Shown: piece by piece, positions 9,401-15,874 of the stretch
How the letters are laid out: the number at the start of each line of letters is the position of its first letter
Position numbering within the stretch: position 1 is the first letter of the stretch
Assembly: GCA_944381405.1 (NCBI GenBank)
Contig: CALWLA010000022.1
Span: 1-37,038, forward strand
DNA: 37,038 nucleotides
Direction: 5' to 3'
DNA from: an uncultured Lachnospiraceae bacterium
GTDB lineage: Bacteria > Bacillota > Clostridia > Lachnospirales > Lachnospiraceae
Made by a program: the position numbers and the translations under genes
The notes under the pieces: generated by a model
Told to the model about the DNA's origin: nothing
What the model saw: only the letters and a program-made list of their open reading frames with translations
The model's database searches: none

Positions 9401-10198
9401 CAGCTGTCCCGGACCCTTGGAAAGACCTATGCTTATCCGGAGGAAACCAGGCTTGCGCCGAAGCAGACGGTCTCCGGGCTCCAGGCGGCGGCGGAAGGGC
9501 TGGATTACGACGATCTGGCTCCCCGGGAAAACGCTTTTCTGGAAGCCCTTTCGGAGGAAGCCCTGCCGGAGGATGCTTTGCAGGAAATGCCGGAGGACTT
9601 CCCCCAGGCTGTGGAAGCGCTGCGGGCCCGGCTTTCCGGCGGGGCGGAAGCGGGGGCCCAGCGAGGCAGCGCCTACCACAGAGCCTTTGAGCTTCTGTCC
9701 TTTCAGGAGGGACAGTCTGCGGAAGAGGCGGTGGAGGCCATGGTGGCAGGCGGGAGGCTTTCTCAGGAGGAAGCGGAGCTTCTGGATATCCGGGTGCTGG
9801 ACCGGTTCCTCCAGAGCCCTCTGGGCAGGCGCATGGCAAAAGCAAAGGCCGAAGGACGGCTTTTCCGGGAGCAGCGGTTCATGGTGGGCATCCCTGCCAG
9901 GGAGCTTGCGGAAGAAGCAGGGACCGGGCAGCAGGAAAAACCTTCCTCGGAAAGCCTGCAGCTTCTCCAGGGCATCATCGACGCCTACATGGAAAATGAA
10001 GACGGCAGCCTGACCCTCATCGACTATAAGACGGACCGGTTCTACGGGCTTGCGCCGGAGGCGGCAAAGGAGAGCCTGCGGCAGCGGTACGGGCTGCAGC
10101 TTCGGCTTTACCGGAGGGCCCTCCGGCAGCTTCTGGAAAAACCGGTGGCGGAGACCCTGATCTACAGCACCTGGCTTTCCGATGCGGTGCAGCTTTAA
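6434..10198 (+). CDS. addA: AddA, ATP-dependent helicase-nuclease subunit A
   Basis: A 1254-residue UvrD-family (SF1A) helicase fused to a RecB-type nuclease domain. The start ATG at 6434 is chosen because GGGAGAGG lies just upstream and MKWTPKQQ is the usual family N-terminus; the frame stays open further upstream but without family similarity. Visible motifs in order are Walker A AAAGSGKTAVL, DFGDMEHLAL, Walker B ILIDEYQDSN, VGDVKQSIYRFR, NFRSRPEV, TSIHKSKGLEYPVV, LYVAMTRAREKL, then the nuclease region with RGSAYHRAFE and LIDYKTD. It forms a heterodimer with AddB, the Firmicute counterpart of RecBCD. The 35-base overlap with addB suggests coupled translation. A strong terminator follows at 10274-10306. 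Confidence 0.97.
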   Translation: MKWTPKQQSVIDANQENLLVSAAAGSGKTAVLVERILRLVTDPGDPVSVDRLMVMTFTRAAAEEMRGRIGDALRERIRQEPDNAWLRLQKAMLPRAKIATIDSICQNLIRQHYELLDLDPGFRAAEEGELKLLQEDVLKELLEECYQEGREAFLRLSEVYGSGRSDAKLQELILEVARFAGATPWPEDWLRRQEAEAGQELSGDLSGLAWLAWLFQEISGRCQEYQELLEAAKACCQEPDGPAPYLEGLSELSGALKQLEQIREYGAFSEFLRQLSFSSLKPVRGKQYDPEKKEAVKELCGSVRDYLKDLNKRYGGLDREALVHELQGTAPYLQELFGLTRAFMKRFTEKKREKNIVDFGDMEHLALELLYREQDGRRVPSELADTLAGELREILIDEYQDSNLVQEALIDALSAERFGRPDVFMVGDVKQSIYRFRLARPELFMEKYDSYPKEPGTGSRRIELNQNFRSRPEVLQAVNDVFFRLMQRSVGGIEYTEETALYPGAVFPETQEDTGSDYQTELWLLDSSGQEEAEAEMEEKAEKLELAGKLMAWRIRELLAPSGGQAPFQVYDRKEGALRPVRPGDIAVLLRAPGGTAEKLVDILEGFGVSAYTENASGYFSAVEVETMLSCLAVIDNPRQDIPLGAVLRSPVGGFSDQELAAMRAAFFKDLKERPLSEQPELANLYEALSWAAEEKELGPLSRKAADFLKDLERYRAHGDFMPVHRLLAEIYRESGYYAYVSAMPLGEKRRKNLDMLLERARTFGDTSYSGIFQFVRYIEQLRRYDTDYGEAGVEAGEENQVLITSIHKSKGLEYPVVMVAELDKLFNRRDLREQLLMDPELGVGSDYLDLEERVRYPGIKKEVIRQKQLLDSCGEELRILYVAMTRAREKLILMGTVKDAEKRIARWRSASFLQDAEKLPKSSLLSAGSLLDLLLMSLGEEPKSVRLQVLSAGELSQRTLTRQKESAARYERIQGLNIQEVPDPAYERQLSRTLGKTYAYPEETRLAPKQTVSGLQAAAEGLDYDDLAPRENAFLEALSEEALPEDALQEMPEDFPQAVEALRARLSGGAEAGAQRGSAYHRAFELLSFQEGQSAEEAVEAMVAGGRLSQEEAELLDIRVLDRFLQSPLGRRMAKAKAEGRLFREQRFMVGIPARELAEEAGTGQQEKPSSESLQLLQGIIDAYMENEDGSLTLIDYKTDRFYGLAPEAAKESLRQRYGLQLRLYRRALRQLLEKPVAETLIYSTWLSDAVQL

Positions 10199-10273
10199 AA
10201 GCATTTGAAAGCCCTGCTGGGAAAAACATGTATCTGAAAAAAAACAGAAGTTTGTTAAATTTTTTTCAAAAGC

Positions 10274-10306
10274 AAGCCGGGACCGCTTGAAACGGTTCCG
10301 GCTTTT
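10274..10306 (+). terminator. Intrinsic terminator after addA
   Basis: A 12-bp stem pairs AAGCCGGGACCG (10274-10285) with CGGTTCCGGCTT (10293-10304), one G-T pair, 7-base loop, followed by a short T run. It closes the addBA unit and overlaps the -35 box of the next promoter. Confidence 0.85.
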
Positions 10307-10316
10307 ATGTTAAAAT
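10287..10316 (+). promoter_or_regulatory. Sigma-A type promoter of nfnAB
   Basis: A TTGAAA -35 box (10287-10292), 18-base spacer and TAAAAT -10 box (10311-10316) preceded by TGT, an extended -10. The -35 lies inside the loop of the addA terminator. The leader to the ATG carries two CTTAAG palindromes (10330-10335, 10345-10350) and CCTTAGG next to the AGGAGGGG ribosome site. I cannot assign a regulator. Confidence 0.65.
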
Positions 10317-10377
10317 CAAGGGCAGTGACCTTAAGAAAAAGTAGCTTAAGAAACCTAATAACCTTAGGAGGGGAGAT

Positions 10378-11268
10378 ATGTATAAGATACTTGAAGCTGA
10401 AATGCTGGCGGACAAGATTTATCGTATGGTCGTGGAAGCACCCTACGTTGCCAGATCCTGCCAGCCGGGAGAGTTCCTGATCGTGAAGATGGATGAGAAG
10501 GGCGAGCGTATCCCGCTGACCATCTGCGATTTCGACAGAGAAAAGGGAACCGTTGACATCATTTTCCAGGTTGTCGGCGCAACCACCTTCCGTATGGCGG
10601 AGCTGCAGGCAGGAGATGCCTTTGAGGACGTTGTGGGTCCCCTTGGAAACGCTTCCGAGTTCGTAAAGGAGCCCATCGAGGAAGTCAAGAAGAGACATTA
10701 CTGCTTCGTGGCAGGCGGCGTCGGCGCAGCGCCGATCTACCCGCAGGTAAAATGGTTTCATGAGCACGGGATCCCCTGCGACGTGATCCTGGGAACCAGG
10801 ACCCATGACACCCTGATCATGGAAAAGCAGCTGAAGGCCGTTGCAGAAAATCTCTATGTCTGCACCGACGACGGCAGCTATCAGACCCACGGCAACGTCT
10901 GCGTTGTGCTGGAGGATCTGGTAAAGAACCAGGGCAAGCATTACGATATGGTGGTTGCCATCGGCCCCATGATCATGATGAAGTTTGCATGCCAGCTGAC
11001 CAAGGAGCTGAACATCCCCACCATCGTATCCATGAACCCCATCATGGTAGACGGTACCGGAATGTGCGGCGCATGCCGTGTGCAGGTAGGCAACGAGATC
11101 AAGTTCGCCTGCGTTGACGGACCGGAGTTCGACGGACATCTGATCGACTGGGCGCTGGCAATGAAGCGTATGAATACCTATAAGTCAGAAGAGGGCAGAG
11201 CAATGCTCGAGGTTCAGGAAGGCGCAACCCATCACGGCGGCTGCGGAAACTGCGGAGGTGATAAGTAA
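10378..11268 (+). CDS. nfnA: NfnA, NADH-dependent ferredoxin:NADP+ oxidoreductase small subunit
   Basis: A 296-residue FAD/NAD(H)-binding reductase with a C-terminal [2Fe-2S] region, related to the dihydroorotate dehydrogenase electron-transfer subunit (PyrK). The FAD part is at residues 1-95, the NAD part begins near FVAGGVGAAPIYPQ, and the cluster cysteines lie in GTGMCGACRVQVG and FACVDGP. In NfnAB this subunit carries the NADH site and receives one arm of the bifurcated electrons. The size and the pairing with the gltA-like gene immediately downstream fit NfnA rather than PyrK, since no pyrD lies nearby. The start has an excellent AGGAGGGG site. The stop overlaps the nfnB start as TAATG. 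The tail GGCGNCGG is an extra Cys-rich end. Confidence 0.9.
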   Translation: MYKILEAEMLADKIYRMVVEAPYVARSCQPGEFLIVKMDEKGERIPLTICDFDREKGTVDIIFQVVGATTFRMAELQAGDAFEDVVGPLGNASEFVKEPIEEVKKRHYCFVAGGVGAAPIYPQVKWFHEHGIPCDVILGTRTHDTLIMEKQLKAVAENLYVCTDDGSYQTHGNVCVVLEDLVKNQGKHYDMVVAIGPMIMMKFACQLTKELNIPTIVSMNPIMVDGTGMCGACRVQVGNEIKFACVDGPEFDGHLIDWALAMKRMNTYKSEEGRAMLEVQEGATHHGGCGNCGGDK

Positions 11269-12656
11269 TGGCAATGGACGTATTACACAAGGTTCCCGTC
11301 AGAGAACAGGATCCGAAGGTGAGAGCAACCAATTTTGAAGAGGTCTGCTACGGATACAACGAAGAGGAAGCAAAGCTCGAGGCTGCCAGATGCATCGACT
11401 GCAAAAAGCCCCTCTGCGTACAGGGCTGCCCTGTAAACATCGACATCCCGGGCTTTATCCGGGAGGTAAAGAACGGAAATTATGAAGAAGCGGCAAAGGT
11501 CATCGGCCTTTCCTCCGCCCTTCCGGCCATCTGCGGACGCGTATGTCCTCAGGAGACCCAGTGCGAGGGCCGCTGCATCAGAGGCATCAAGGGCGAGCCC
11601 ATCTCCATCGGTAAGCTGGAGCGGTTCGTTGCCGACTGGTCCCACGAGAACAACATCGTGGCTGCTGAAAAAGGCGCTCCCAACGGCAAGAAGGTCGCTG
11701 TGGTAGGCGCAGGCCCTGCAGGCCTTACCTGCGCAGGAGATCTGGCAAAGCTTGGCTATGACGTGACCATCTTCGAGGCCCTGCATCAGCCGGGCGGCGT
11801 GCTGGTATACGGCATTCCGGAGTTCCGTCTCCCCAAGGAAAAGGTAGTGGCAAAGGAAGTTGAGCTGGTAAAGAAGCTTGGCGTCAAGATCGAGTGCAAC
11901 GTGATCATCGGAAAGTCCATCACCATCGACGAGCTGCTGAACGAGGAGGGCTTTGACGCCGTATTCGTTGGCTCCGGCGCAGGACTTCCCAAGTTCATGG
12001 GCATCCCGGGCGAGAACGCCAACGGCGTGTTCTCCGCAAACGAGTTCCTTACCAGAAACAACCTGATGAAGGCCTTCAAGAACTACGATACCCCCATCAT
12101 GCGGGCAAAGAAGGTAGTGGTTGTCGGCGGCGGAAACGTTGCCATGGACGCTGCCCGTACCGCCCTGCGTCTCGGCGCTGAGGTACATGTGGTATACCGC
12201 CGTTCCGAGGCAGAGCTTCCCGCCCGTGTGGAGGAAGTTCACCATGCCAAGGAGGAGGGCGTTATCTTCGACCTCCTGCAGAACCCGGTAGAGATCCTGA
12301 TGGACGAAAACGACAATGTCCGGGGCATGAAGATCGTAAAGATGGAGCTGGGAGAGCCGGACGCTTCCGGCAGAAGAAGACCGGTAGAGATCGCTGGCTC
12401 CGAATACGAGATCGACTGCGATGCAGTGATCATGTCTCTGGGAACCTCTCCCAACCCGCTGATCTCCTCCACCACCAAGGGACTTGAGATCAACTCCCAT
12501 AAGTGCATCATCGCCGAGGAAGAGACCGGAAAGACCTCAAAGGAGGGCGTATATGCCGGCGGCGACGCCGTAACCGGCGCAGCTACGGTCATCCTGGCCA
12601 TGGAAGCAGGCAAGGCTGGCGCAAAGGGTATCCACGAGTACCTGTCCCAGCACTAA
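11268..12656 (+). CDS. nfnB: NfnB, NADPH-binding large subunit (glutamate synthase small-subunit-like)
   Basis: A 462-residue flavoprotein. The N-terminal part has two [4Fe-4S] motifs (CIDCKKPLCVQGCP and the CGRVCP...CEGRC group). The FAD site is VAVVGAGPAGLTCAGDLA (about residue 144) with QPGGVLVYGIPEFRLPK, and the NADPH site is VVVVGGGNVAMDAA (about residue 283) followed by VVYRRSEAELPAR. These are the features of the family called GltA or GltD-like. Here the one-base overlap with nfnA and the absence of a glutamate synthase large subunit support the electron-bifurcating transhydrogenase NfnAB, which makes NADPH from NADH and reduced ferredoxin. It complements Rnf, encoded further right. 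An alternative start is the second ATG at 11274. Confidence 0.92.
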   Translation: MAMDVLHKVPVREQDPKVRATNFEEVCYGYNEEEAKLEAARCIDCKKPLCVQGCPVNIDIPGFIREVKNGNYEEAAKVIGLSSALPAICGRVCPQETQCEGRCIRGIKGEPISIGKLERFVADWSHENNIVAAEKGAPNGKKVAVVGAGPAGLTCAGDLAKLGYDVTIFEALHQPGGVLVYGIPEFRLPKEKVVAKEVELVKKLGVKIECNVIIGKSITIDELLNEEGFDAVFVGSGAGLPKFMGIPGENANGVFSANEFLTRNNLMKAFKNYDTPIMRAKKVVVVGGGNVAMDAARTALRLGAEVHVVYRRSEAELPARVEEVHHAKEEGVIFDLLQNPVEILMDENDNVRGMKIVKMELGEPDASGRRRPVEIAGSEYEIDCDAVIMSLGTSPNPLISSTTKGLEINSHKCIIAEEETGKTSKEGVYAGGDAVTGAATVILAMEAGKAGAKGIHEYLSQH

Positions 12657-12725
12657 GCCCTTCAAAGCATGAAAAAAGGACGGCAGCAAGGCCGCTCCTG
12701 CTGAAACTGAAAACTGACGATATGC

Positions 12726-12765
12726 TCCCGCACTGTCGGCGGCTTATGCTGCCGCCGGTGCGGGA
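12726..12765. repeat. Long GC-rich intergenic inverted repeat
   Basis: Outer arms TCCCGCAC (12726-12733) and GTGCGGGA (12758-12765) pair perfectly, and inner arms GGCGGC (12738-12743) and GCCGCC (12751-12756) extend the structure around a 7-base loop. No T run follows, so it is not a typical terminator. It may stabilise the nfn mRNA 3' end or act in the leader of the next gene. Confidence 0.65.
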
Positions 12766-12801
12766 TAGCTGTATCTATGAGGACTTTAAGAGGATTGAAG
12801 A

Positions 12802-13308
12802 ATGGAAGGATTATATAAGGAAGAGATCTTTGCCCTGCTGGACCAGAAGGGCATCCCCTATGAGCGCATGGATCACGAGGCGGTCTTTACCATGGAGGCC
12901 ATGGACCAGGCAGGGATCACAAAAAAAGGCTGCGTCTGCAAAAACCTGTTTCTGCGGAACGCCAACGGAAAGCAGCATTATCTGGTGACCGCGCCGGAGC
13001 ACAAGCGGGTGGACATGAAACAGCTGGCCCAGGAGATCGGCTCCTCCCGCTTGAGCTTCGCTTCCCCGGAGCGGCTGGAAAAATATCTGAAGATCCAGCA
13101 GGGCTCCGTTTCTCCCCTCTGCATCCTGAACGATGAGAGCAAGTCGGTGATCTTCGTGGCGGATGAGGACCTTCGGGAGGAAAAGGAGATCGGCGTGCAT
13201 CCCAACGACAACACCGCTACCCTGTGGCTGTCCTTCGGGGATCTGGCAGGACTGATCCAGGAGCACGGAAACCAGGTGCTGTTCGCCCATTTTGAAGCGA
13301 TGGAATAA
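12802..13308 (+). CDS. proX: Prolyl-tRNA editing protein (ProX/YbaK family)
   Basis: A 168-residue single-domain aminoacyl-tRNA deacylase. Family marks are KNLFLRNANGKQHYLVT (about residues 47-63), QGSVSPLCILND (about residues 104-115) and HPNDNTATLWLSFGDL near the C-terminus. Members hydrolyse mischarged Ala-tRNA(Pro) in trans and protect proline codons from mistranslation. The length fits the stand-alone PrdX/ProX group and there is no synthetase domain. A ribosome site, AAGAGGA, precedes the ATG. It is followed 15 bases later by the HicB-like gene and is probably co-transcribed with it and the MATE gene. The long inverted repeat at 12726-12765 lies in its leader. Confidence 0.9.
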   Translation: MEGLYKEEIFALLDQKGIPYERMDHEAVFTMEAMDQAGITKKGCVCKNLFLRNANGKQHYLVTAPEHKRVDMKQLAQEIGSSRLSFASPERLEKYLKIQQGSVSPLCILNDESKSVIFVADEDLREEKEIGVHPNDNTATLWLSFGDLAGLIQEHGNQVLFAHFEAME

Positions 13309-13323
13309 AAGGGGGCAGCGAGC

Positions 13324-13602
13324 ATGAAATTTATCTATCCCGCAGTCATCAGACAGGAAGCAGACGGAACCTACCGGGCACATTTTCCGGATCTTCATAT
13401 GTGCGAGGCCATGGCCCCTACCCTGGAGGAGGTCATCGAAAGGGCCAAGGAAGCGGAATATAACTGGATCTCCCTGGAGCTGGAGGAGACGGAGCCCCAG
13501 CTTCCTCCCAGGAGCGACCAGGGGGAGATCCATCTGCAGGAGGGAGAGATCTTAAGGAACATCTCCACCACCATCAAATTTTTCGAGGGCTGGGAAGAGT
13601 AG
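13324..13602 (+). CDS. HicB-like small protein without a HicA partner
   Basis: A 92-residue protein whose first 55 residues match the partial RNase H fold of HicB antitoxins: YPAVIRQEADGTYRAHFPDL, then CEAMAPTLEEVIERAKEAEYNWI. HicB normally neutralises a HicA mRNA interferase encoded next to it. No HicA-like frame exists in the 15 bases before or the 3 bases after this gene. There is no clear DNA-binding extension either; the C-terminal third is acidic. It sits tightly between proX and a MATE gene with an AGGGGG ribosome site, so it looks like a domesticated solitary HicB whose function I cannot name. Confidence 0.75.
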   Translation: MKFIYPAVIRQEADGTYRAHFPDLHMCEAMAPTLEEVIERAKEAEYNWISLELEETEPQLPPRSDQGEIHLQEGEILRNISTTIKFFEGWEE

Positions 13603-13605
13603 GCC

Positions 13606-14982
13606 ATGGAACAAAAGACCCGTGCCCTCAATCTGCTGGAAGGGCCCATCCTGCCGGCCCTTTCCAGGCTGGCCCTGCCCATCATGGCCACCGCCTTTGT
13701 GCAGATGGCCTACAACCTGACGGATATGGCCTGGATCGGCTTTCTGGGCTCCAGATCCGTGGCGGCGGTGGGGGCTGCAGGCATGTTTACCTGGTTTGCC
13801 CAGGGCGTCATGAACATCGGAAAAATGGGCGGCCAGGTGATGGTGGCCCAGTCCATCGGCGCAGGAGAGGAGGCTGAGGCCAGAGCCTATCTCAGGGGAA
13901 GCCTGCAGATCACGGTGGGGCTTGCCCTGCTGTACGCCCTGATCTGTCTGCTCTTCGCAAAGCAGATGATCGGGTTTTTCAATCTTTCGGATCCGGAAAC
14001 GGTGGCCCAGGCAGAGGCTTATTTCCGCATCGTCTGCGGGCTGATTCTCTTTGCCTTTCTGAATCAGACCCTGACGGGAATCTACACCTCGGTGGGAGAT
14101 TCCAAAACCCCCTTTCTGGCCAACTGCATCGGCCTTGTGGGGAACATGGTCTTTGACCCCATGCTGATCTTCGGCATCGGTCCCTTTCCCCGGATGGGAG
14201 TGGAGGGAGCTGCGGTGGCGACGGTCTCCGCCCAGGCGGCGGTGACCCTGGCCCTTCTTCTGATGCGGGACCGCAGCCATGTGCCGGTGCTCCAGCACAT
14301 CGCCTTTTTCCGCCCGGCGGAGCTGCGGCACTACCGGAAGATCGTCACCATCGGCTTTCCCGCCTCCATTCAGACCATGGTCTATTCCTCCATCAGCATG
14401 GTGCTTACCCGCATGGTATCCGCCTGGGGCGACGCCGCCATCGCGGTGCAGCGGGTAGGCTCCCAGATCGAATCCCTGGGGTGGATGACGGGAGAGGGCT
14501 TCGGCGCTGCGGTAAACGCCTTTATGGCCCAGAACTACGGCGCGAGGCGTCTTGACCGGATCCGGGAGTGCTACAGGGCATCCCTCCTTCTGATGGCCTT
14601 TTGGGGCCTCTTCGTCATGGCGGTGCTGTATCTGGGCGCCAGGCCCCTCTTCGGGATCTTCATCCATGAGGCGGAGATCATACCGGAGGGCGTCAACTAT
14701 CTGCGGATCATCTCCTTTGGCGAGCTTCCCATGTGCCTGGAGCTGATGACCGTGGGAGCTCTCTCGGGACTGGGCAGGACCGGCACCTGTTCCCTCATCA
14801 GCATGACCCTGACGGGGGCACGGATCCCCATCGCCCTGCTGCTGTCCGCCACAGCCCTGGGCTTAAGCGGTATCTGGTGGGCCTTTACCGTGTCCAGCAT
14901 GATCAAGGGCGTGGTATTCACCATCGCTTTTCTGCTGATCTACCGGAATCTCCGGAGACGGATGGGGGCTGCCCTCGCCTGA
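13606..14982 (+). CDS. MATE-family multidrug/Na+ antiporter
   Basis: A 458-residue membrane protein of normal MATE length with about 12 hydrophobic segments in two related halves. The N-terminus GPILPALSRLALPIMATAFVQMAYNLTDMAWIGF is typical for helix 1 of the family, and the second half begins with IGFPASIQTMVYSSISMVLTRMV. Such carriers exchange Na+ or H+ for cationic drugs and metabolites. The gene begins 3 bases after hicB, so the two are co-translated. A terminator follows at 14995-15022. It differs clearly from the second MATE gene at 34851 in sequence and codon use, so the pair is not a recent duplication. The substrate is unknown. Confidence 0.92.
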   Translation: MEQKTRALNLLEGPILPALSRLALPIMATAFVQMAYNLTDMAWIGFLGSRSVAAVGAAGMFTWFAQGVMNIGKMGGQVMVAQSIGAGEEAEARAYLRGSLQITVGLALLYALICLLFAKQMIGFFNLSDPETVAQAEAYFRIVCGLILFAFLNQTLTGIYTSVGDSKTPFLANCIGLVGNMVFDPMLIFGIGPFPRMGVEGAAVATVSAQAAVTLALLLMRDRSHVPVLQHIAFFRPAELRHYRKIVTIGFPASIQTMVYSSISMVLTRMVSAWGDAAIAVQRVGSQIESLGWMTGEGFGAAVNAFMAQNYGARRLDRIRECYRASLLLMAFWGLFVMAVLYLGARPLFGIFIHEAEIIPEGVNYLRIISFGELPMCLELMTVGALSGLGRTGTCSLISMTLTGARIPIALLLSATALGLSGIWWAFTVSSMIKGVVFTIAFLLIYRNLRRRMGAALA

Positions 14983-14994
14983 CGGATTTTTTTG

Positions 14995-15022
14995 GGGACT
15001 TTCCTCTGGAAGGTCCCTTTTT
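14995..15022 (+). terminator. Intrinsic terminator after MATE gene
   Basis: GGGACTTTCC (14995-15004) pairs with GGAAGGTCCC (15008-15017), one G-T pair and a 3-base loop, followed by five T. It ends the proX-hicB-MATE unit. Confidence 0.88.
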
Positions 15023-15024
15023 GC

Positions 15025-15053
15025 TTGATTTTAGACAGCCCTGTGAGTATGAT
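15025..15053 (+). promoter_or_regulatory. Promoter of the phosphoribosyltransferase-like gene
   Basis: TTGATT (15025-15030), a 17-base spacer and TATGAT (15048-15053) form a good sigma-A promoter directly behind the upstream terminator, about 40 bases before the ribosome site GGGAGG. Confidence 0.7.
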
Positions 15054-15100
15054 ATCCTTATAAAAACAAGCTATGAAAAAGACGGGAGGTGTCAGAACTT

Positions 15101-15739
15101 ATGAAGGAATACGAAAAGATCTATGCGTCAGGTTGCGGCGCACCCCTGAAGATCACAAAGGGGCATTTTGCCACGAACCACGCCCATATCAACTATTTCA
15201 TGGATATGAGCACCCTGAAGACCAGGATCAGCGAGGCCCAGGAGGCGGCAAAGGCCCTGGCCCAGCGCTTTCTGTTTGACAGCACGCCGGTGGATACCAT
15301 CGTCTGTCTGGAGGGGACCGAGGTGGTGGGCGCCTTTCTGGGAGAGGCCCTTACCAACGCGGGGGTGATCTCCGTCAACATCCACAAGACCATTTATGTG
15401 GTGACGCCGGAGTATAACAGCAACAGCCAGATGATCTTCAAGGACAATATACTGCCCATGATCCGGGGGAAAAATATCCTGCTGCTGACGGCCTCCGTCA
15501 CCACGGGACTTACCCTCAACAAGTCCGTGGAGGCCATCCGGTATTACAACGGCATCCTCCGGGGCGTTACGGCCCTGTTCTCCTCTCTGGAGGAGGTGGA
15601 CGGCTACCGCATCCTGTCCCTTTTCGGAAAGCAGGATGTGCCGGACTATGCTTCCTACGATTACCGCAGCTGTCCCATGTGCGCGGCGGGGGAGAAGCTG
15701 GAGGCTCTGGTGAACGCTTATGGCTACACCAAACTGTAA
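15101..15739 (+). CDS. Phosphoribosyltransferase-like protein with degenerate PRPP loop
   Basis: A 212-residue protein resembling orotate-type phosphoribosyltransferases: a mixed alpha/beta core with VDTIVCLEGTEVVGAFLGEAL (about residues 64-84) and a C-terminal CPMC pair. At the place of the PRPP-binding motif, normally four hydrophobic residues, two acidic residues and then TTG, it has LLLTASVTTGLT (residues 127-138). The two acidic residues are replaced by Thr130 and Ala131, while TTG is kept. The start ATG at 15101 follows GGGAGG by 11 bases; a GTG at 15089 is in frame but overlaps that site. It has its own promoter and stands alone. It may be a regulatory or altered-specificity member rather than a working PyrE. 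Confidence 0.75.
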   Translation: MKEYEKIYASGCGAPLKITKGHFATNHAHINYFMDMSTLKTRISEAQEAAKALAQRFLFDSTPVDTIVCLEGTEVVGAFLGEALTNAGVISVNIHKTIYVVTPEYNSNSQMIFKDNILPMIRGKNILLLTASVTTGLTLNKSVEAIRYYNGILRGVTALFSSLEEVDGYRILSLFGKQDVPDYASYDYRSCPMCAAGEKLEALVNAYGYTKL

Positions 15740-15793
15740 GGAATACCGGCGGAGTCCAGGGCTTACGGAATACTTAAGGAAAAGTGAAAAATC

Positions 15794-15822
15794 TTGTCAC
15801 GATAAGGGAATTATGGTATAGT
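15794..15822 (+). promoter_or_regulatory. Promoter of the oligopeptide/nickel-type ABC operon
   Basis: TTGTCA (15794-15799), 17-base spacer, TATAGT (15817-15822) with an upstream TGG that makes an extended -10. A perfect hairpin follows in the leader, GGACGG (15843-15848) with CCGTCC (15854-15859), just before the AAAGGAG ribosome site. It could modulate translation of the binding protein. Confidence 0.78.
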
Positions 15823-15874
15823 CTACAGATAAACAAAAAATAGGACGGCAGGACCGTCCGGTAAAGGAGAAAAA

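Noticed and set aside
8861-10204. Minus-strand open frame of more than 400 codons opposite addA
   Set aside because: It lies under the helicase and nuclease motifs of addA and has no recognisable domain or ribosome site.
11283-12500. Minus-strand open frame opposite nfnB
   Set aside because: It is a shadow of nfnB; the plus strand encodes complete FAD and NADPH motifs.
13309-13323. A hidden HicA toxin gene beside hicB
   Set aside because: The gaps on either side are 15 and 3 bases, too small for any toxin gene.
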